64,000 nt of DNA from Actinoallomurus bryophytorum (lineage in GTDB: Bacteria > Actinomycetota > Actinomycetes > Streptosporangiales > Streptosporangiaceae), in assembly GCF_006716425.1 (NCBI RefSeq), contig NZ_VFOZ01000001.1, positions 4,340,001-4,404,000 of the forward strand, in the 5' to 3' direction. The notes under the pieces are model-generated. The model did not search any database and was not told the origin of the DNA. It saw nothing but the letters and a program-made list of their open reading frames with translations. A program made the position numbers and the translations under genes. This document shows positions 16,489 to 25,979 of this stretch, piece after piece (positions within the stretch are counted from its first letter, which is position 1; every line of letters starts with the position of its first letter).

Positions 16489-16806
16489 TCAGGACCGGAC
16501 GGGCAGGTGCCAGGCCACCGGCAGGCCCGTGTCCGCGTCAGAGTAGTCGTGCACGACGTCGAGGTAGCCGGCCATCCGTGCCTGCCAGGCCACGTTGACC
16601 GGCAGGTCCGCCAGAGCGGCCAGGAGGGCCGCGTAGTCGTCGCAGTCGATCACGTGGAACAGCTCCAGCCCGCTGCGCCAGATGGTCCACTCGTGTGCGC
16701 CGGCGGCCCTGATGGCCGCGACCAGCTCGGCCGGCACCTCACGGTGCGCCTGTTCGTAGGCTTCCTCGCGCCCGGGAGCCAGGCGGGTGTGCAGGGCGAC
16801 GCGCAT
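16489..16806 (-). CDS. L-rhamnose/L-fucose mutarotase family protein
   Basis: A 105-residue member of the RhaM/RhaU mutarotase family (dimeric alpha-beta barrel). It shows MRVALHTRLAPGREEAYEQAH, the internal FHVIDCDDYA and a C-terminal WQARM region. It interconverts alpha and beta anomers of a 6-deoxy-sugar so that the sugar dehydrogenase receives the right one. It is located between the GntR regulator and the hydrolase on the strand opposite the catabolic operon, which fits an L-fucose or L-rhamnose substrate. Confidence 0.85.
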   Translation of the reverse strand: MRVALHTRLAPGREEAYEQAHREVPAELVAAIRAAGAHEWTIWRSGLELFHVIDCDDYAALLAALADLPVNVAWQARMAGYLDVVHDYSDADTGLPVAWHLPVRS

Positions 16807-16835
16807 GTTCGGTCCTCTCAGATCCGGGGGCCGGC

Positions 16836-17561
16836 TCAGTCGCCCGGCCGGGCCCAGTCGTCGTCGGCCGCCTGGCGGCGTGCCCAGTCCTCGACCGCGC
16901 CGATGTGGACCGCGGCGGCGACGCGGGCGCCGTCCGGGTCGCGCTCGACCAGCGCGCGGTAGATCTGGTCGTGCTCGGAGAACGTGCGGGGGAAGACGCC
17001 CTCCTCGCGGTAGCCGCGCCAGACGCGTGCGCGGAACGTACGGCTGTTCAGCCCGCCCAGGATCGCTCCGAGGACGGGGTTGCCGGCGGCCTCGGTGATG
17101 ATCCGGTGGAACTCCAGGTCATGGCCGACGATCTCCTCGGCGGTCGTCCCGCGTTCCATGGCGGTCATCTCGGCGCGCAGGTGGGTCAGGCCCTCCTCGT
17201 CGATGCGCGCCGCCGCGGCGGCCGCGGCGGCCGGTTCGAGGATCTTGCGGACCTGTACGAGGTGCATCAGGGTCTCGCCCCGCGAGATCTCGGCCACCAC
17301 GCCGAACGTCTCCAGCAGGTCGCCGGGCTCCAGCTGGGTCACGTAGATGCCGGCGCCGTGCCGGGCCTCCAGCACGCCCATGACCGTCAGCGCGCGGATC
17401 GCCTCGCGCATCGAGCTGCGCGACAGGCCCAGCTCGGTGGCGAGGTCGCGTTCGGTCGGCAGCCGCTGTCCCGGCTCCAGCTCCCCGGTGGCGATCTTGG
17501 CCTTGATCTCCTCGACGGCTCGCTGGGTAACGGTCACTCTGGCGGCGGTCTCGTCCGGCAC
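16836..17561 (-). CDS. GntR/FadR-type regulator of the deoxy-sugar operon
   Basis: A 241-residue FadR-subfamily GntR protein. The wHTH (about 5-75) includes GQRLPTERDLATELGLSRSSMREAI, and an FCD ligand domain (about 85-225) follows, with metal-binding His candidates in HDLEFH and the late SEHDQIYRAL. GTG at 17561 is chosen for GGAGG 8 nt upstream; ATG at 17600 would start only 14 nt from the operator. It is divergent from the catabolic operon and should repress it, with a pathway sugar acid as likely inducer. Confidence 0.88.
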   Translation of the reverse strand: MPDETAARVTVTQRAVEEIKAKIATGELEPGQRLPTERDLATELGLSRSSMREAIRALTVMGVLEARHGAGIYVTQLEPGDLLETFGVVAEISRGETLMHLVQVRKILEPAAAAAAAARIDEEGLTHLRAEMTAMERGTTAEEIVGHDLEFHRIITEAAGNPVLGAILGGLNSRTFRARVWRGYREEGVFPRTFSEHDQIYRALVERDPDGARVAAAVHIGAVEDWARRQAADDDWARPGD

Positions 17562-17613
17562 GCGGTCTTCCTCCCCGTCTCCCAGTGGCTGCCAGGTCAT
17601 TGTGTATGAACCC

Positions 17614-17630
17614 GATTGGTCGTACCAATC
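17614..17630. promoter_or_regulatory. FadR-type operator palindrome
   Basis: GATTGGTCGTACCAATC has perfect 7-bp arms around CGT. Its core TGGTCGTACCA fits the GntR/FadR consensus TNGTNNNACNA exactly. It lies in the divergent gap between the GntR gene and the catabolic operon, so it is the probable autoregulatory and operon operator. Confidence 0.75.
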
Positions 17631-17703
17631 GGAAGTTCGTAACAAGTCCGTAACAGGGTATTGCCAGGACATCGCCCAGTAATGGTCTCATTGTCCCCGT
17701 GAG

Positions 17704-17734
17704 TGGTCCGATGAATGACCGAGAGGTCGGACCA
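17704..17734 (+). promoter_or_regulatory. Inverted repeat in the leader of the catabolic operon
   Basis: TGGTCCGA (17704-17711) and TCGGACCA (17727-17734) are perfect inverted 8-bp arms with a 15-nt spacer, which itself holds GACC/GGTC arms. It lies 13-45 nt upstream of the SD of the first gene. It could be a second operator (half-site TGGTC is shared with the 17614 site) or a leader hairpin. Confidence 0.4.
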
Positions 17735-17762
17735 GCCTGAGACCCAGAGGGGGTACGGCTCC

Positions 17763-18602
17763 GTGAAGTTGCTGCGTGTCGGACCGGAAGGTGCCGAGCG
17801 GCCTGCCGTCCTGGCCGAGGACGGAACGCTCCTCGACCTGTCCGGAGTGACCCGCGACATCGATCCCGGCTTCCTCGCGACGGGCCTGGAGGACCTCAGG
17901 ACGGCGTACGAGGGCGGCGAGCTGTCACCGATCCAGAACACCAAGCGGGTCGGCGCACCCGTCGCGCGGCCCGGCAAGGTCGTCTGCATCGGCCTGAACT
18001 ACCGCGACCACGCCGCGGAGACCAAGGACGAGCTCCCGGCCGAGCCGATCATCTTCATGAAGGCCGTCAACACGGTCGTGGGCCCCACCGACGACGTGCT
18101 CATCCCGCGCGGCAGCCAGAAGACCGACTACGAGGTCGAACTCGCCGTCGTTCTCAAGGGGCGCGCCCGCTACCTGGACTCTCCGGGCGAGGCTCGCGAC
18201 CTCATCGCCGGCTACGCGATCAGCAACGACGTCTCCGAGCGGGAGTACCAGCTCGAGCGCGGCGGCACCTGGGACAAGGGCAAGTCGTGTGAGACCTTCA
18301 ACCCCCTCGGACCTCACCTCGTCACCGCCGACGAGATCGCCGACCCCCAGGACCTCGGCCTGCGCCTGTGGGTCAACGGCGAGCTCCGCCAGGACGGCAG
18401 CACCAAGGACATGATCTTCGGCGTTGACCATCTGATCTGGTACCTCAGCCAGTTCATGGTCCTGGAACCCGGCGACATCATCAACACCGGCACCCCCGCC
18501 GGAGTCGCCATGGGCCGCCCCGGCACGCCCTACCTTCGCAGGGGCGACGTCGTCGAGATCGAGATCGACGGTCTCGGCCGGCAGCACCAGAGGCTCGTAT
18601 GA
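17763..18602 (+). CDS. Fumarylacetoacetate hydrolase-family protein, probable 2,4-diketo-3-deoxy-L-fuconate hydrolase
   Basis: A 279-residue FAH-family enzyme. The metal-binding acids are in [11 protein letters not shown] (ExE) and in ISNDVSERE, with the family sequence [10 protein letters not shown] and the late [12 protein letters not shown]. In this cluster its expected reaction is cleavage of 2,4-diketo-3-deoxy-L-fuconate to pyruvate and L-lactate. GTG at 17763 follows GAGGGGGT by 8-9 nt. An upstream in-frame ATG at 17715 would add MTERSDQPETQRGYGS. First gene of the operon; its TGA overlaps the next ATG. Confidence 0.85.
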   Translation: MKLLRVGPEGAERPAVLAEDGTLLDLSGVTRDIDPGFLATGLEDLRTAYEGGELSPIQNTKRVGAPVARPGKVVCIGLNYRDHAAETKDELPAEPIIFMKAVNTVVGPTDDVLIPRGSQKTDYEVELAVVLKGRARYLDSPGEARDLIAGYAISNDVSEREYQLERGGTWDKGKSCETFNPLGPHLVTADEIADPQDLGLRLWVNGELRQDGSTKDMIFGVDHLIWYLSQFMVLEPGDIINTGTPAGVAMGRPGTPYLRRGDVVEIEIDGLGRQHQRLV

Positions 18603-19882
18603 AGGTCATCGCGCTCGACGTGCACGACGTCAGGTTCCCGACGTCACGGCGGCTCGACGGCTCGGACGCGATGAACCCCGACCCCGACTACTCCGCCGCG
18701 TACGTGGTGATCCGCACCGACACCGGCGCGGAGGGGCACGGGTTCTGCTTCACCATCGGGCGCGGTAACGAGCTGTGCACCGCCGCGATCGAGGCGTACG
18801 CACCGCTGGTGGTCGGTCACGACCTCGACCTCGCCGACCTGGGCGAGTTCGGCCGTCGCCTGGGCCACGACTCGCAGCTGCGGTGGCTCGGGCCCGAGAA
18901 GGGCGTCGTGCACATGGCCGCGGCCGCGCTCATCAACGCGGCGTTCGACCTGGCCGGCCGCGTGGCGGGTGTCCCGGTCTGGCGGTTGCTGTCCGACATG
19001 ACGCCCGAGGAGATCGTCGACCTCGCCGACTGGCGCTACCTGACCGACGCGCTGCGCCCGGCCGAGGCCGTCGACCTGCTCAAGGCCGCCAGGAGCGGCC
19101 GGGCCGAGCGGGAGGCGACGCTGCTGAGCACCGGGTATCCCGCCTACGCCACCACGCCCGGCTGGCTCGGCTACACCGACGACAAGCTCACGCGGCTGTC
19201 CCGCGAGGCGGTCGAGGACGGCTTCACCCAGATCAAGCTCAAGGTCGGCGGCGACCTCGACGACGACATACGCCGCATGCGGCTGGCCCGCGAGGCCGTG
19301 GGACCGGACATCCGGATCGCGGTCGACGCCAACCAGCGCTGGGACGTCGCGCAGGCGATCGACTGGGTCCGGGCGCTCACGCCGTACGACCCGTGGTGGA
19401 TCGAGGAGCCGACCAGCCCCGACGACATCCTCGGGCACGCCGCCATCCGCGCGGGCGTACGCCCGGTGCGGGTGGCGACCGGCGAGCACGTGGCCAACCG
19501 CGTCGTCTTCAAGCAGATGCTGCAGGCCGAGGCCATCGACATCCTGCAGCTGGACGCCTGCCGCGTCGCCGGCGTCACCGAGAACGTCGCGATCCTGCTG
19601 CTCGCCGCCAAGTACGGCGTTCCGGTCTGCCCGCACGCGGGTGGTGTCGGGCTGTGCGAGGTCGTGCAGCACCTGTCGATGTTCGACTACCTCGCGGTCA
19701 GCGGCTCCACCGAGGACCGCGTCATCGAGTACGTCGACCATCTGCACGAGCACTTCACCGACCCGGTACGGGTACGCGAGGGCCACTACCTCGCGCCGTC
19801 CGCCCCGGGCATGTCGGCGGAGATCAAGGCCGAGAGCCTCGCCGAATATTCCTATCCCGACGGCCCTGCCTGGAGGTCATGA
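18599..19882 (+). CDS. L-fuconate dehydratase
   Basis: A 427-residue enolase-superfamily acid-sugar dehydratase. The N-terminal [20 protein letters not shown] sequence is typical of L-fuconate dehydratase. Catalytic and metal residues are visible: KxK in QIKLKVGGD, Asp in [10 protein letters not shown], Glu in WWIEEPT, Glu in ATGEHV and His in [10 protein letters not shown]. It converts L-fuconate to 2-keto-3-deoxy-L-fuconate. It is coupled to the FAH gene by an ATGA overlap and is 1 bp from the next gene. Confidence 0.9.
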   Translation: MKVIALDVHDVRFPTSRRLDGSDAMNPDPDYSAAYVVIRTDTGAEGHGFCFTIGRGNELCTAAIEAYAPLVVGHDLDLADLGEFGRRLGHDSQLRWLGPEKGVVHMAAAALINAAFDLAGRVAGVPVWRLLSDMTPEEIVDLADWRYLTDALRPAEAVDLLKAARSGRAEREATLLSTGYPAYATTPGWLGYTDDKLTRLSREAVEDGFTQIKLKVGGDLDDDIRRMRLAREAVGPDIRIAVDANQRWDVAQAIDWVRALTPYDPWWIEEPTSPDDILGHAAIRAGVRPVRVATGEHVANRVVFKQMLQAEAIDILQLDACRVAGVTENVAILLLAAKYGVPVCPHAGGVGLCEVVQHLSMFDYLAVSGSTEDRVIEYVDHLHEHFTDPVRVREGHYLAPSAPGMSAEIKAESLAEYSYPDGPAWRS

Positions 19883-19883
19883 C

Positions 19884-20630
19884 GTGGAGTTCACCGGTAT
19901 CCGAGCACTCGTCACCGGCGGCGCGTCCGGCATCGGGCTGGCCACCGCCCGCCTGCTCACCGAACGCGGCGCCACCGTCGCCTGCCTCGACCTCGAGGGC
20001 CCGCCCGAGCCGCTGTACGGCGTCCGTGCCGACATCCGCGACGACGGGCAGGTACGGCCGGCCGTCGCGCAGGCCGTCGAGCACCTCGGCGGTCTGGACG
20101 TCCTCGTCAACAACGCCGGCATCGGCGCGCAGGGCACCGTCGAGGACAACGACGACGCCGAGTGGAGCAACGTCTTCGAAGTGAACGTGTTCGGCATGAT
20201 GCGGATGGCCCGCGCGGCCCTCCCGCACCTGCGCCGATCCGAGCACGCCGCGATCGTCAACACCTGTTCGATCGCGGCCACCGTCGGTCTGCCGAGCCGA
20301 GCGCTCTACTCGGCGACCAAAGGCGCCGTGCTGTCGCTCACCCTCGCGATGGCCGCGGACCACATACGTGAGGGGATTCGCGTCACGTGCGTGAATCCCG
20401 GCACGGCTGACACCCCCTGGATCGGCCGGCTGCTGGACGCGGCGGCCGACCCGGAGGCGGAGCGGGCCGCACTTGAGGCCCGCCAGCCGAGCGGACGACT
20501 GGTCAGCGCATCGGAGGTCGCCGCCGCGATCGCCTACCTGGCCAGTCCGCTCGCCTCGGCTACGACAGGAACCGCGCTGGCGGTCGACGGGGGCATGGAC
20601 GGCCTGCGAATTCGACCAGAAACACCTTGA
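19884..20630 (+). CDS. SDR, probable 2-keto-3-deoxy-L-fuconate dehydrogenase
   Basis: A 248-residue SDR with TGGASGIGLAT, VNNAGIGAQG, catalytic Ser in NTCSIAATVG and YxxxK in YSATKGAV. By position between the dehydratase and the diketo-acid hydrolase in the pathway, it should oxidise C4 of 2-keto-3-deoxy-L-fuconate to the 2,4-diketo compound with NAD+. GTG at 19884 has GGAGG 7 nt upstream. A gap of 10 bp leads to the ABC transporter genes. Confidence 0.85.
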   Translation: MEFTGIRALVTGGASGIGLATARLLTERGATVACLDLEGPPEPLYGVRADIRDDGQVRPAVAQAVEHLGGLDVLVNNAGIGAQGTVEDNDDAEWSNVFEVNVFGMMRMARAALPHLRRSEHAAIVNTCSIAATVGLPSRALYSATKGAVLSLTLAMAADHIREGIRVTCVNPGTADTPWIGRLLDAAADPEAERAALEARQPSGRLVSASEVAAAIAYLASPLASATTGTALAVDGGMDGLRIRPETP

Positions 20631-20640
20631 GAGGAACGCG

Positions 20641-21696
20641 ATGAAGCGTAAGACCCTCGCGGCCGGCGCCGCGCTCGCCACCGCCGCGTTGCTGGTGTCC
20701 GCCTGCAACAACGACAAGACCAGTAGTGGTGGCGGTGGGGGCGGGAAGGTCATCGGAGTCGACTACCCCCGCTCCGACACCGACTTCTGGAACTCCTACA
20801 TCAAGTACGTCCCGCAGTACGGCAAGGAGCTGGGGCTGGACCTCAAGACGTCCAACTCCGAGAACGACATCGCCAAGCTGACCGCCAACGTGCAGGCGCT
20901 CGTCGGCCAGGGGGTCAAGGGCGTCGTGCTGGCCCCGCAGGACACCGCGGCGGTCACCCCCACGCTCGACCAGCTGAAGCAGAAGAAGATCCCCGTCGTC
21001 ACCGTGGACACCCGCCCCGACAAGGGCGACGTCTACATGGTCGTACGCGCCGACAACAAGGCGTACGGCGAGAAGGCGTGCAGGTTCCTCGGCGACACGC
21101 TCAAGGGCAAGGGCAAGGTCGCCATGCTCGAGGGCGACCTGGCCTCGATCAACGGCCGTGACCGCACCGACGCGTTCAACGCGTGTATGGCGGCGAACTA
21201 CAAGGGCATCAAGGTCATCGGCCTGCCCACCGAGTGGAAGGGCGACGTCGGGGCGAACAAGCTGCAGACGACGCTCGCGGCCAACCCCGATCTCAACGGG
21301 ATCTACATGCAGGCCGGCGGCGCGTTCCTCGCCCCGACGCTCAACGTGCTCAAGCAGAAGGGCCGGCTGGTCCCGCCGGGCGACCCGAAGCACATCACGA
21401 TCATCTCCAACGACGGGATCCCGGAGGAGATGAAGGCGATCGCCGCGGGCCAGATCGACGCGACCGTCTCCCAGCCGGCCGACCTGTACGCCAAGTACGC
21501 GCTCTACTACATCAAGGCCGCCGTCGCCGGACAGAAGTTCGCCCCCGGAAAGACCGACCACGACTCGACGATCGTCCAGCCGAGGCCGGGCCTGCTGGAG
21601 GACCAGCTGCCGGCGCCGCTGGTCACCAAGGACGGCGCGTACCCGAACTCCCTGAAGTCGACCGACACCTCGCTCTGGGGCAACCAGATCAAATGA
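20641..21696 (+). CDS. Sugar ABC transporter substrate-binding lipoprotein
   Basis: A 351-residue lipoprotein with a signal peptide and lipobox LVSAC (Cys about 22), then a Gly-rich linker. The rest is a periplasmic-binding-protein type-1 (RbsB-like) domain: GVDYPRSDTDFW, GVVLAPQDTAA, VVTVDTRPD, and the late NDGIPEEMKAIAAGQ. It should capture a free sugar outside the membrane, by context L-fucose or a related 6-deoxy-sugar. It overlaps the ATPase gene by ATGA. There is a GAGAGG-type SD 5 nt before ATG. Confidence 0.92.
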   Translation: MKRKTLAAGAALATAALLVSACNNDKTSSGGGGGGKVIGVDYPRSDTDFWNSYIKYVPQYGKELGLDLKTSNSENDIAKLTANVQALVGQGVKGVVLAPQDTAAVTPTLDQLKQKKIPVVTVDTRPDKGDVYMVVRADNKAYGEKACRFLGDTLKGKGKVAMLEGDLASINGRDRTDAFNACMAANYKGIKVIGLPTEWKGDVGANKLQTTLAANPDLNGIYMQAGGAFLAPTLNVLKQKGRLVPPGDPKHITIISNDGIPEEMKAIAAGQIDATVSQPADLYAKYALYYIKAAVAGQKFAPGKTDHDSTIVQPRPGLLEDQLPAPLVTKDGAYPNSLKSTDTSLWGNQIK

Positions 21697-23234
21697 CCGT
21701 TCCGGAGAACGCCGCGGCCGACCGTACCCCCCTACGGCCGGTCGCGGCGGTACACGCGATCACCAAGCGGTTCGGGGTGACCGTCGCGCTGGACGAGGTG
21801 TCGCTGGAGGTGACCGGCGGGGAGGTCCACGCGCTCGTCGGCCGCAACGGCGCGGGCAAGTCGACGCTCGTCTCGGTGCTCACCGGCCTGACGCCGCCGG
21901 ACTCGGGCACGGTCGAGTTCGGCGGTGAGCCCGCGCCGGCGATCGCCGACCGCGAGGCGTGGCGGAGCCGGGTCGCCTGCGTCTACCAGAAGTCCACGAT
22001 CATCCCCTCGCTGTCCGTCGCGGAGAACCTGTTCTTGAACAGGCAGGGCCTGAACAGGCAGGGTTCGGGGCTGATCTCCTGGGACGGGCTCCGCCGCAAG
22101 GCACGGAACCTGCTCGACGCGTGGGAGGTCGACGTCGACGTACGTGTCCCGGCCGAACGCCTCACCGTCGAGCAGCGCCAGCTCGTGGAGATCGCTCGTG
22201 CGCTGTCGCACGGCTCGCGGTTCATCGTCTTGGACGAGCCGACCGCGCAGCTGGACGGCGGTGCGATCGAGCGGTTGTTCGCCCGGATGCGCTCCCTGCG
22301 GGAGTCCGGCGTGACGTTCCTGTTCATCAGCCACCATCTCGACGAGGTCTACGAGGTCTGCGACACCGTCACGGTGATGCGCGACGCACGGCACATCGTC
22401 ACCTCACCGGTCGCCGAGCTGGACAAGACGGCGCTGGTCGCCGCGATGACCGGCGAGGCGACGGGACTGATCGAGCCGTCCTCGGACCGGTCCGCGCCGC
22501 CGGAAGGCAGCGCCCCGGCGCTCCAGGTGAGCGGGCTCGGCCTGCCGGGCGTCTTCACCGACGTGTCGCTGACGGTCGCCCCCGGCGAGGTGGTCGGCCT
22601 GGCCGGATCGGGCGGGTCGGGGAAGATGGCCGTCGGCGAGGTCATCGTCGGCCTTCGCCGCGCCGTCCAGGGCACGGTCGAGGTCGGCGGCGTACGTCCG
22701 CGGCCGGGCAGCGTGCCCGCCGCGCTCCGCGCCGGTGTGGGCTTCGTCCCCCAGGACCGGCACCGCGAGGGTCTCGTGCCGGACCTGTCGATCGCCGAGA
22801 ACGCCACGCTCACGGTTCCCCACCGGCTCGGCCGCTTCGGGTTCGTCGGGTCGCGGCGCCGTGCCGCGCTGGGCGCCGAGGCGATCGAGACGCTGACCAT
22901 CAAGGCGGCCGGCCCCGAACAGCCGGTCTCCGCGCTGTCCGGCGGCAACCAGCAGAAGGTCGTGATGGCCCGCGCCCTCGTCAGCGACCCGACGGCGCTG
23001 GTGCTGATGCAGCCGACCGCGGGCGTCGACGTACGGGCCAAGGAGACGCTGCTGGGCGCGGCCTCGGCCGCCGCCGACCGTGGCGCCGGCGTACTCGTCG
23101 TCTCCGACGACCTCGATGACCTGAGGCCCTGCGACCGGGTGATCGTCCTGTTCAAGGGCGAGATCGTCACCGAGGTGGCGCGGGGCTGGACCGACCATGA
23201 GCTGATCGCCGCAATGGAGGGCATCCGTGACTGA
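21693..23234 (+). CDS. Sugar ABC transporter ATP-binding protein with degenerate second domain
   Basis: A 513-residue RbsA/MglA-type protein with two ABC domains. Domain 1 is complete: Walker A GRNGAGKST, signature region LTVEQRQLVEIARAL and Walker B VLDEPTAQLD. Domain 2 has GSGGSGKMAV and LSGGNQQKVVMARAL, but its Walker B is LVLMQPTAGVDV, where Met and Gln replace the usual Asp-Glu. ATP hydrolysis probably occurs at one site only. Residues around 113-122 hold a small duplication (LNRQGLNRQG). It overlaps the permease gene by 8 nt. Confidence 0.9.
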   Translation: MTVPENAAADRTPLRPVAAVHAITKRFGVTVALDEVSLEVTGGEVHALVGRNGAGKSTLVSVLTGLTPPDSGTVEFGGEPAPAIADREAWRSRVACVYQKSTIIPSLSVAENLFLNRQGLNRQGSGLISWDGLRRKARNLLDAWEVDVDVRVPAERLTVEQRQLVEIARALSHGSRFIVLDEPTAQLDGGAIERLFARMRSLRESGVTFLFISHHLDEVYEVCDTVTVMRDARHIVTSPVAELDKTALVAAMTGEATGLIEPSSDRSAPPEGSAPALQVSGLGLPGVFTDVSLTVAPGEVVGLAGSGGSGKMAVGEVIVGLRRAVQGTVEVGGVRPRPGSVPAALRAGVGFVPQDRHREGLVPDLSIAENATLTVPHRLGRFGFVGSRRRAALGAEAIETLTIKAAGPEQPVSALSGGNQQKVVMARALVSDPTALVLMQPTAGVDVRAKETLLGAASAAADRGAGVLVVSDDLDDLRPCDRVIVLFKGEIVTEVARGWTDHELIAAMEGIRD

Positions 23235-24249
23235 GACCCAGACGGCCGGTCCGGAGCAGACCGCACCGGCCCGTGGCCGGATCGCCGCACCCCGGCTGGC
23301 GCGCCTGCGCGACCTCGCGCTGGTGCCCGCGATCATCGTGATCGCGATCGTCGGCTACTTCGTCAGCCCGGTGTTCCTGCACTGGGACAACCTCGTCAAC
23401 GTCCTGCAGCAGCAGTCGGAGATCTCGCTCCTGGTGCTGGCCGAGGCGCTGGTACTGATCTGCGGGCGAATGGACCTGTCGCTGGAGTCGACGTTCGGCC
23501 TGGCCCCGGGCGTGGCCGCGCTGTTCGTCCTCGAGCCCGGCATCGCGCACGGGCTGGGCTGGCTGTCCGGCGCCTGGTCGATCCCGCTGACGCTGGTCGC
23601 CGGTGCGGTCATCGGCTGGATCAACGGCCTGCTGATCGTGCGGTTCCGGCTCAACGGCTTCATCGTCACGCTCGGCATGCTGATCGTGCTGCGCGGCCTG
23701 CTGACCGGCATCACCGGCGGCAAGACGTTCTTCAACCTGCCGAGCTCGATGATCTACCTCGGCAACGCGGTGTGGTTCGGACTGCCGGCCTCGGTCTGGA
23801 TCTGCCTGATCCTGTACGCCGTGGCGATCGCGGTGACCGGCTACACGAGGTTCGGGCGGTCGCTGTACGCCATCGGCGGCAACCCGGACGCCGCACGCGC
23901 GGCGGGCATCCGCGTCAGCCGCGTGCTGTGGGCCACGCTCATCATCGGCAGCATGCTCGCCGCCCTCGGTGGCCTGCTGCTGACCGGACGTCTCGCCTCG
24001 GTCGCCGCCAGCCAGGGCAACGGCGCGATCTTCACGGTGTTCGCGGCGGCGGTGATCGGTGGCGTGTCGCTGAACGGCGGGCGCGGCACGGTCTTCGGCG
24101 CCTTCACCGGCATCCTGCTGCTCTACATGATCCAGAACGTGCTGACCCTGGCCGGTGTCCCGGCGCAGTGGATCAACGCGCTGAATGGAGGGATCATCTT
24201 GATCGCCCTCATCATCAGCCGGATCACCTCGGGACAGGCACAGGAATAG
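23227..24249 (+). CDS. Sugar ABC transporter permease (RbsC/AraH family)
   Basis: A 340-residue inner-membrane permease with about nine to ten hydrophobic segments and the BPD_transp_2 signature stretches ALVLICGRMDLSLEST and IGGNPDAARAAGIRV, plus AAVIGGVSLNGGRGTVFG. It would work as a homodimer with the RbsA-like ATPase. GTG start inside the end of the ATPase gene indicates coupling. Confidence 0.92.
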   Translation: MTETQTAGPEQTAPARGRIAAPRLARLRDLALVPAIIVIAIVGYFVSPVFLHWDNLVNVLQQQSEISLLVLAEALVLICGRMDLSLESTFGLAPGVAALFVLEPGIAHGLGWLSGAWSIPLTLVAGAVIGWINGLLIVRFRLNGFIVTLGMLIVLRGLLTGITGGKTFFNLPSSMIYLGNAVWFGLPASVWICLILYAVAIAVTGYTRFGRSLYAIGGNPDAARAAGIRVSRVLWATLIIGSMLAALGGLLLTGRLASVAASQGNGAIFTVFAAAVIGGVSLNGGRGTVFGAFTGILLLYMIQNVLTLAGVPAQWINALNGGIILIALIISRITSGQAQE

Positions 24250-24251
24250 CG

Positions 24252-25169
24252 ATGGAACTGCGCAGGCTCGGCAGTACCACGGTCGAGGTCACCACGCTTG
24301 GGCTCGGCGGCGCCGGCATCGCGGGTCTGTACGACCCGGTGCCGGACGCCGAGGCCACGGCGGCCGTACGGCGGGCGTTCGACCGGGGGATCCGTTACTT
24401 CGACACGGCGCCGCACTATGGTGCGGGCCGTGGTGAGCGGCTCATGGGCGCGGCACTGCCCGGCGGCTGCGTGATCTCCACGAAGGTCGGGCGCCTGCTG
24501 GTCCCGCTGGCCGCGGGGGAGCCGCCCGAAGCGGGCGGGTTCGCCGACCCGCCGCCGTACCGCCGTGAGTGGGACTGGAGTGCCGAGGGCATCCTGCGCT
24601 CGCTCAACGAGTCGCTCGAACGCCTCGGCGCCGACCACGTGGACATCGTCTACATGCACGACCCCGACCGGCACGAAGAGCAGGTGTACGCCTCGGCGTA
24701 CCCGGCACTGGCCGCGCTCCGCGACGAGGGTGTCGTCCGTGCGATCGGGGCGGGGATGAACCAGTCGGCCATGCTGACCCGGCTCGTCGAGCGCCTCGAC
24801 CTCGACGTGGTGCTGTGCGCCGGCCGCTACACGTTGCTGGACCGGCCGGCGCTGGAGGACCTGCTGCCGGCCTGCGAACGCCGTGGCACCTCGGTGGTGG
24901 TGGGCGGCGCGTACAACTCGGGTCTGCTCGCGGGCGGCACGACGTTCGACTACCGGCCGGCACCGCCGGAGATGCTGGCGCGCGTGGCACGGCTGGAGGA
25001 GATCTGCGCGGGCCACGGGGTGCCGCTGCGCGCCGCGGCCCTGAGGTTCCCGCTCCGGCATCCGGCCGTGGCCTCCGTCGTGGTCGGCTGCCGGTCCGCA
25101 GCGGAGGTGGACGACAACGCCGACATGTTCGAACTGGACATCCCCGAGGCCCTGTGGGATGAGCTGTGA
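24252..25169 (+). CDS. Aldo/keto reductase, probable L-fucose dehydrogenase
   Basis: A 305-residue AKR (COG0667 type). Catalytic residues: Asp and Tyr in YFDTAPHYGAG, Lys in VISTKVG and His in IVYMHDPDR. In non-phosphorylating fucose clusters this family oxidises L-fucose to L-fuconolactone with NAD(P)+. It starts 2 bp after the permease stop and overlaps the lactonase gene by GTGA. Alternative substrates such as D-arabinose or L-galactose cannot be excluded. Confidence 0.85.
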   Translation: MELRRLGSTTVEVTTLGLGGAGIAGLYDPVPDAEATAAVRRAFDRGIRYFDTAPHYGAGRGERLMGAALPGGCVISTKVGRLLVPLAAGEPPEAGGFADPPPYRREWDWSAEGILRSLNESLERLGADHVDIVYMHDPDRHEEQVYASAYPALAALRDEGVVRAIGAGMNQSAMLTRLVERLDLDVVLCAGRYTLLDRPALEDLLPACERRGTSVVVGGAYNSGLLAGGTTFDYRPAPPEMLARVARLEEICAGHGVPLRAAALRFPLRHPAVASVVVGCRSAAEVDDNADMFELDIPEALWDEL

Positions 25170-25975
25170 TCTACGTTGACGCGCACCATCACCTGTGGGA
25201 CACGGCCACGCGTGAGTACGCCTGGATGGACGGGCCGTGGGCGGACCCGATCCGCGGCCGCTTCGACATCGCACGCTACGCCGCGGCCACGGAGGCCTCG
25301 CAGAGCATCGTCGTGCAGGCGGTCATGGACGAGTCGGAGACGCTCGAACTGCTCGCGGGTGCCGCGAGGCCGGTCGCGGGTGTGGTCGGCTGGACCGACC
25401 TGACCGCGCCGGACGTGGGCGAGCGGCTGGCCGCGCTCCGGGAGGCCGGGCCGCTCGTCGGCATCCGCCACCAGGTGCAGGACGAGCCCGACCCCGAATG
25501 GCTGAACCGCCCGCCGGTGGTCCGCGGCATCGCGGCCGTCGGTGCCGCCGGGCTGGTCTACGACCTGCTGGTCAAGCCGCCGCAGGCGGCCGCCGCCCTC
25601 GACGTCGCGCGCCGGCTGCCCGAGGTGTCCTTCGTCCTCGACCACGCCGGCAAGCCGGACATCGCGGGCGGTATGTGGGAGCCGTGGGCGACCTGGATCA
25701 CCGACCTGGCCGCGCTGCCGAACGTCTCGGTCAAGCTGTCCGGCCTGGTCACCGAGGCCGGCCCGGACTGGAAACCGGACGAGATCCTGCCGTACGCACG
25801 GCATGTGCTGGCCGCCTTCGGCCCGAGCCGGACGATGTACGGCTCGGACTGGCCGGTGTGCACGCTGGCGGCGACGCCCGGCCAGGTGACCGCCCTCGCC
25901 GAGGAGGCGCTGTCGCCCGGTGACCGGTTCGAGGTACACGGGGCGACCGCGAAGCGGATCTACGGACTAAGTTGA
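25166..25975 (+). CDS. Amidohydrolase-family lactonase, probable L-fuconolactonase
   Basis: A 269-residue amidohydrolase_2 protein (COG3618). It begins IYVDAHHHLWD (metal-site His), then has GIRHQVQDEPD, VLDHAGKPDI and YGSDWPVCTL, which supply the other active-site residues. It should open L-fuconolactone to L-fuconate. GTG start overlaps the dehydrogenase stop. LutA begins 4 bp after its stop. Confidence 0.88.
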   Translation: MIYVDAHHHLWDTATREYAWMDGPWADPIRGRFDIARYAAATEASQSIVVQAVMDESETLELLAGAARPVAGVVGWTDLTAPDVGERLAALREAGPLVGIRHQVQDEPDPEWLNRPPVVRGIAAVGAAGLVYDLLVKPPQAAAALDVARRLPEVSFVLDHAGKPDIAGGMWEPWATWITDLAALPNVSVKLSGLVTEAGPDWKPDEILPYARHVLAAFGPSRTMYGSDWPVCTLAATPGQVTALAEEALSPGDRFEVHGATAKRIYGLS

Positions 25976-25979
25976 GGCC

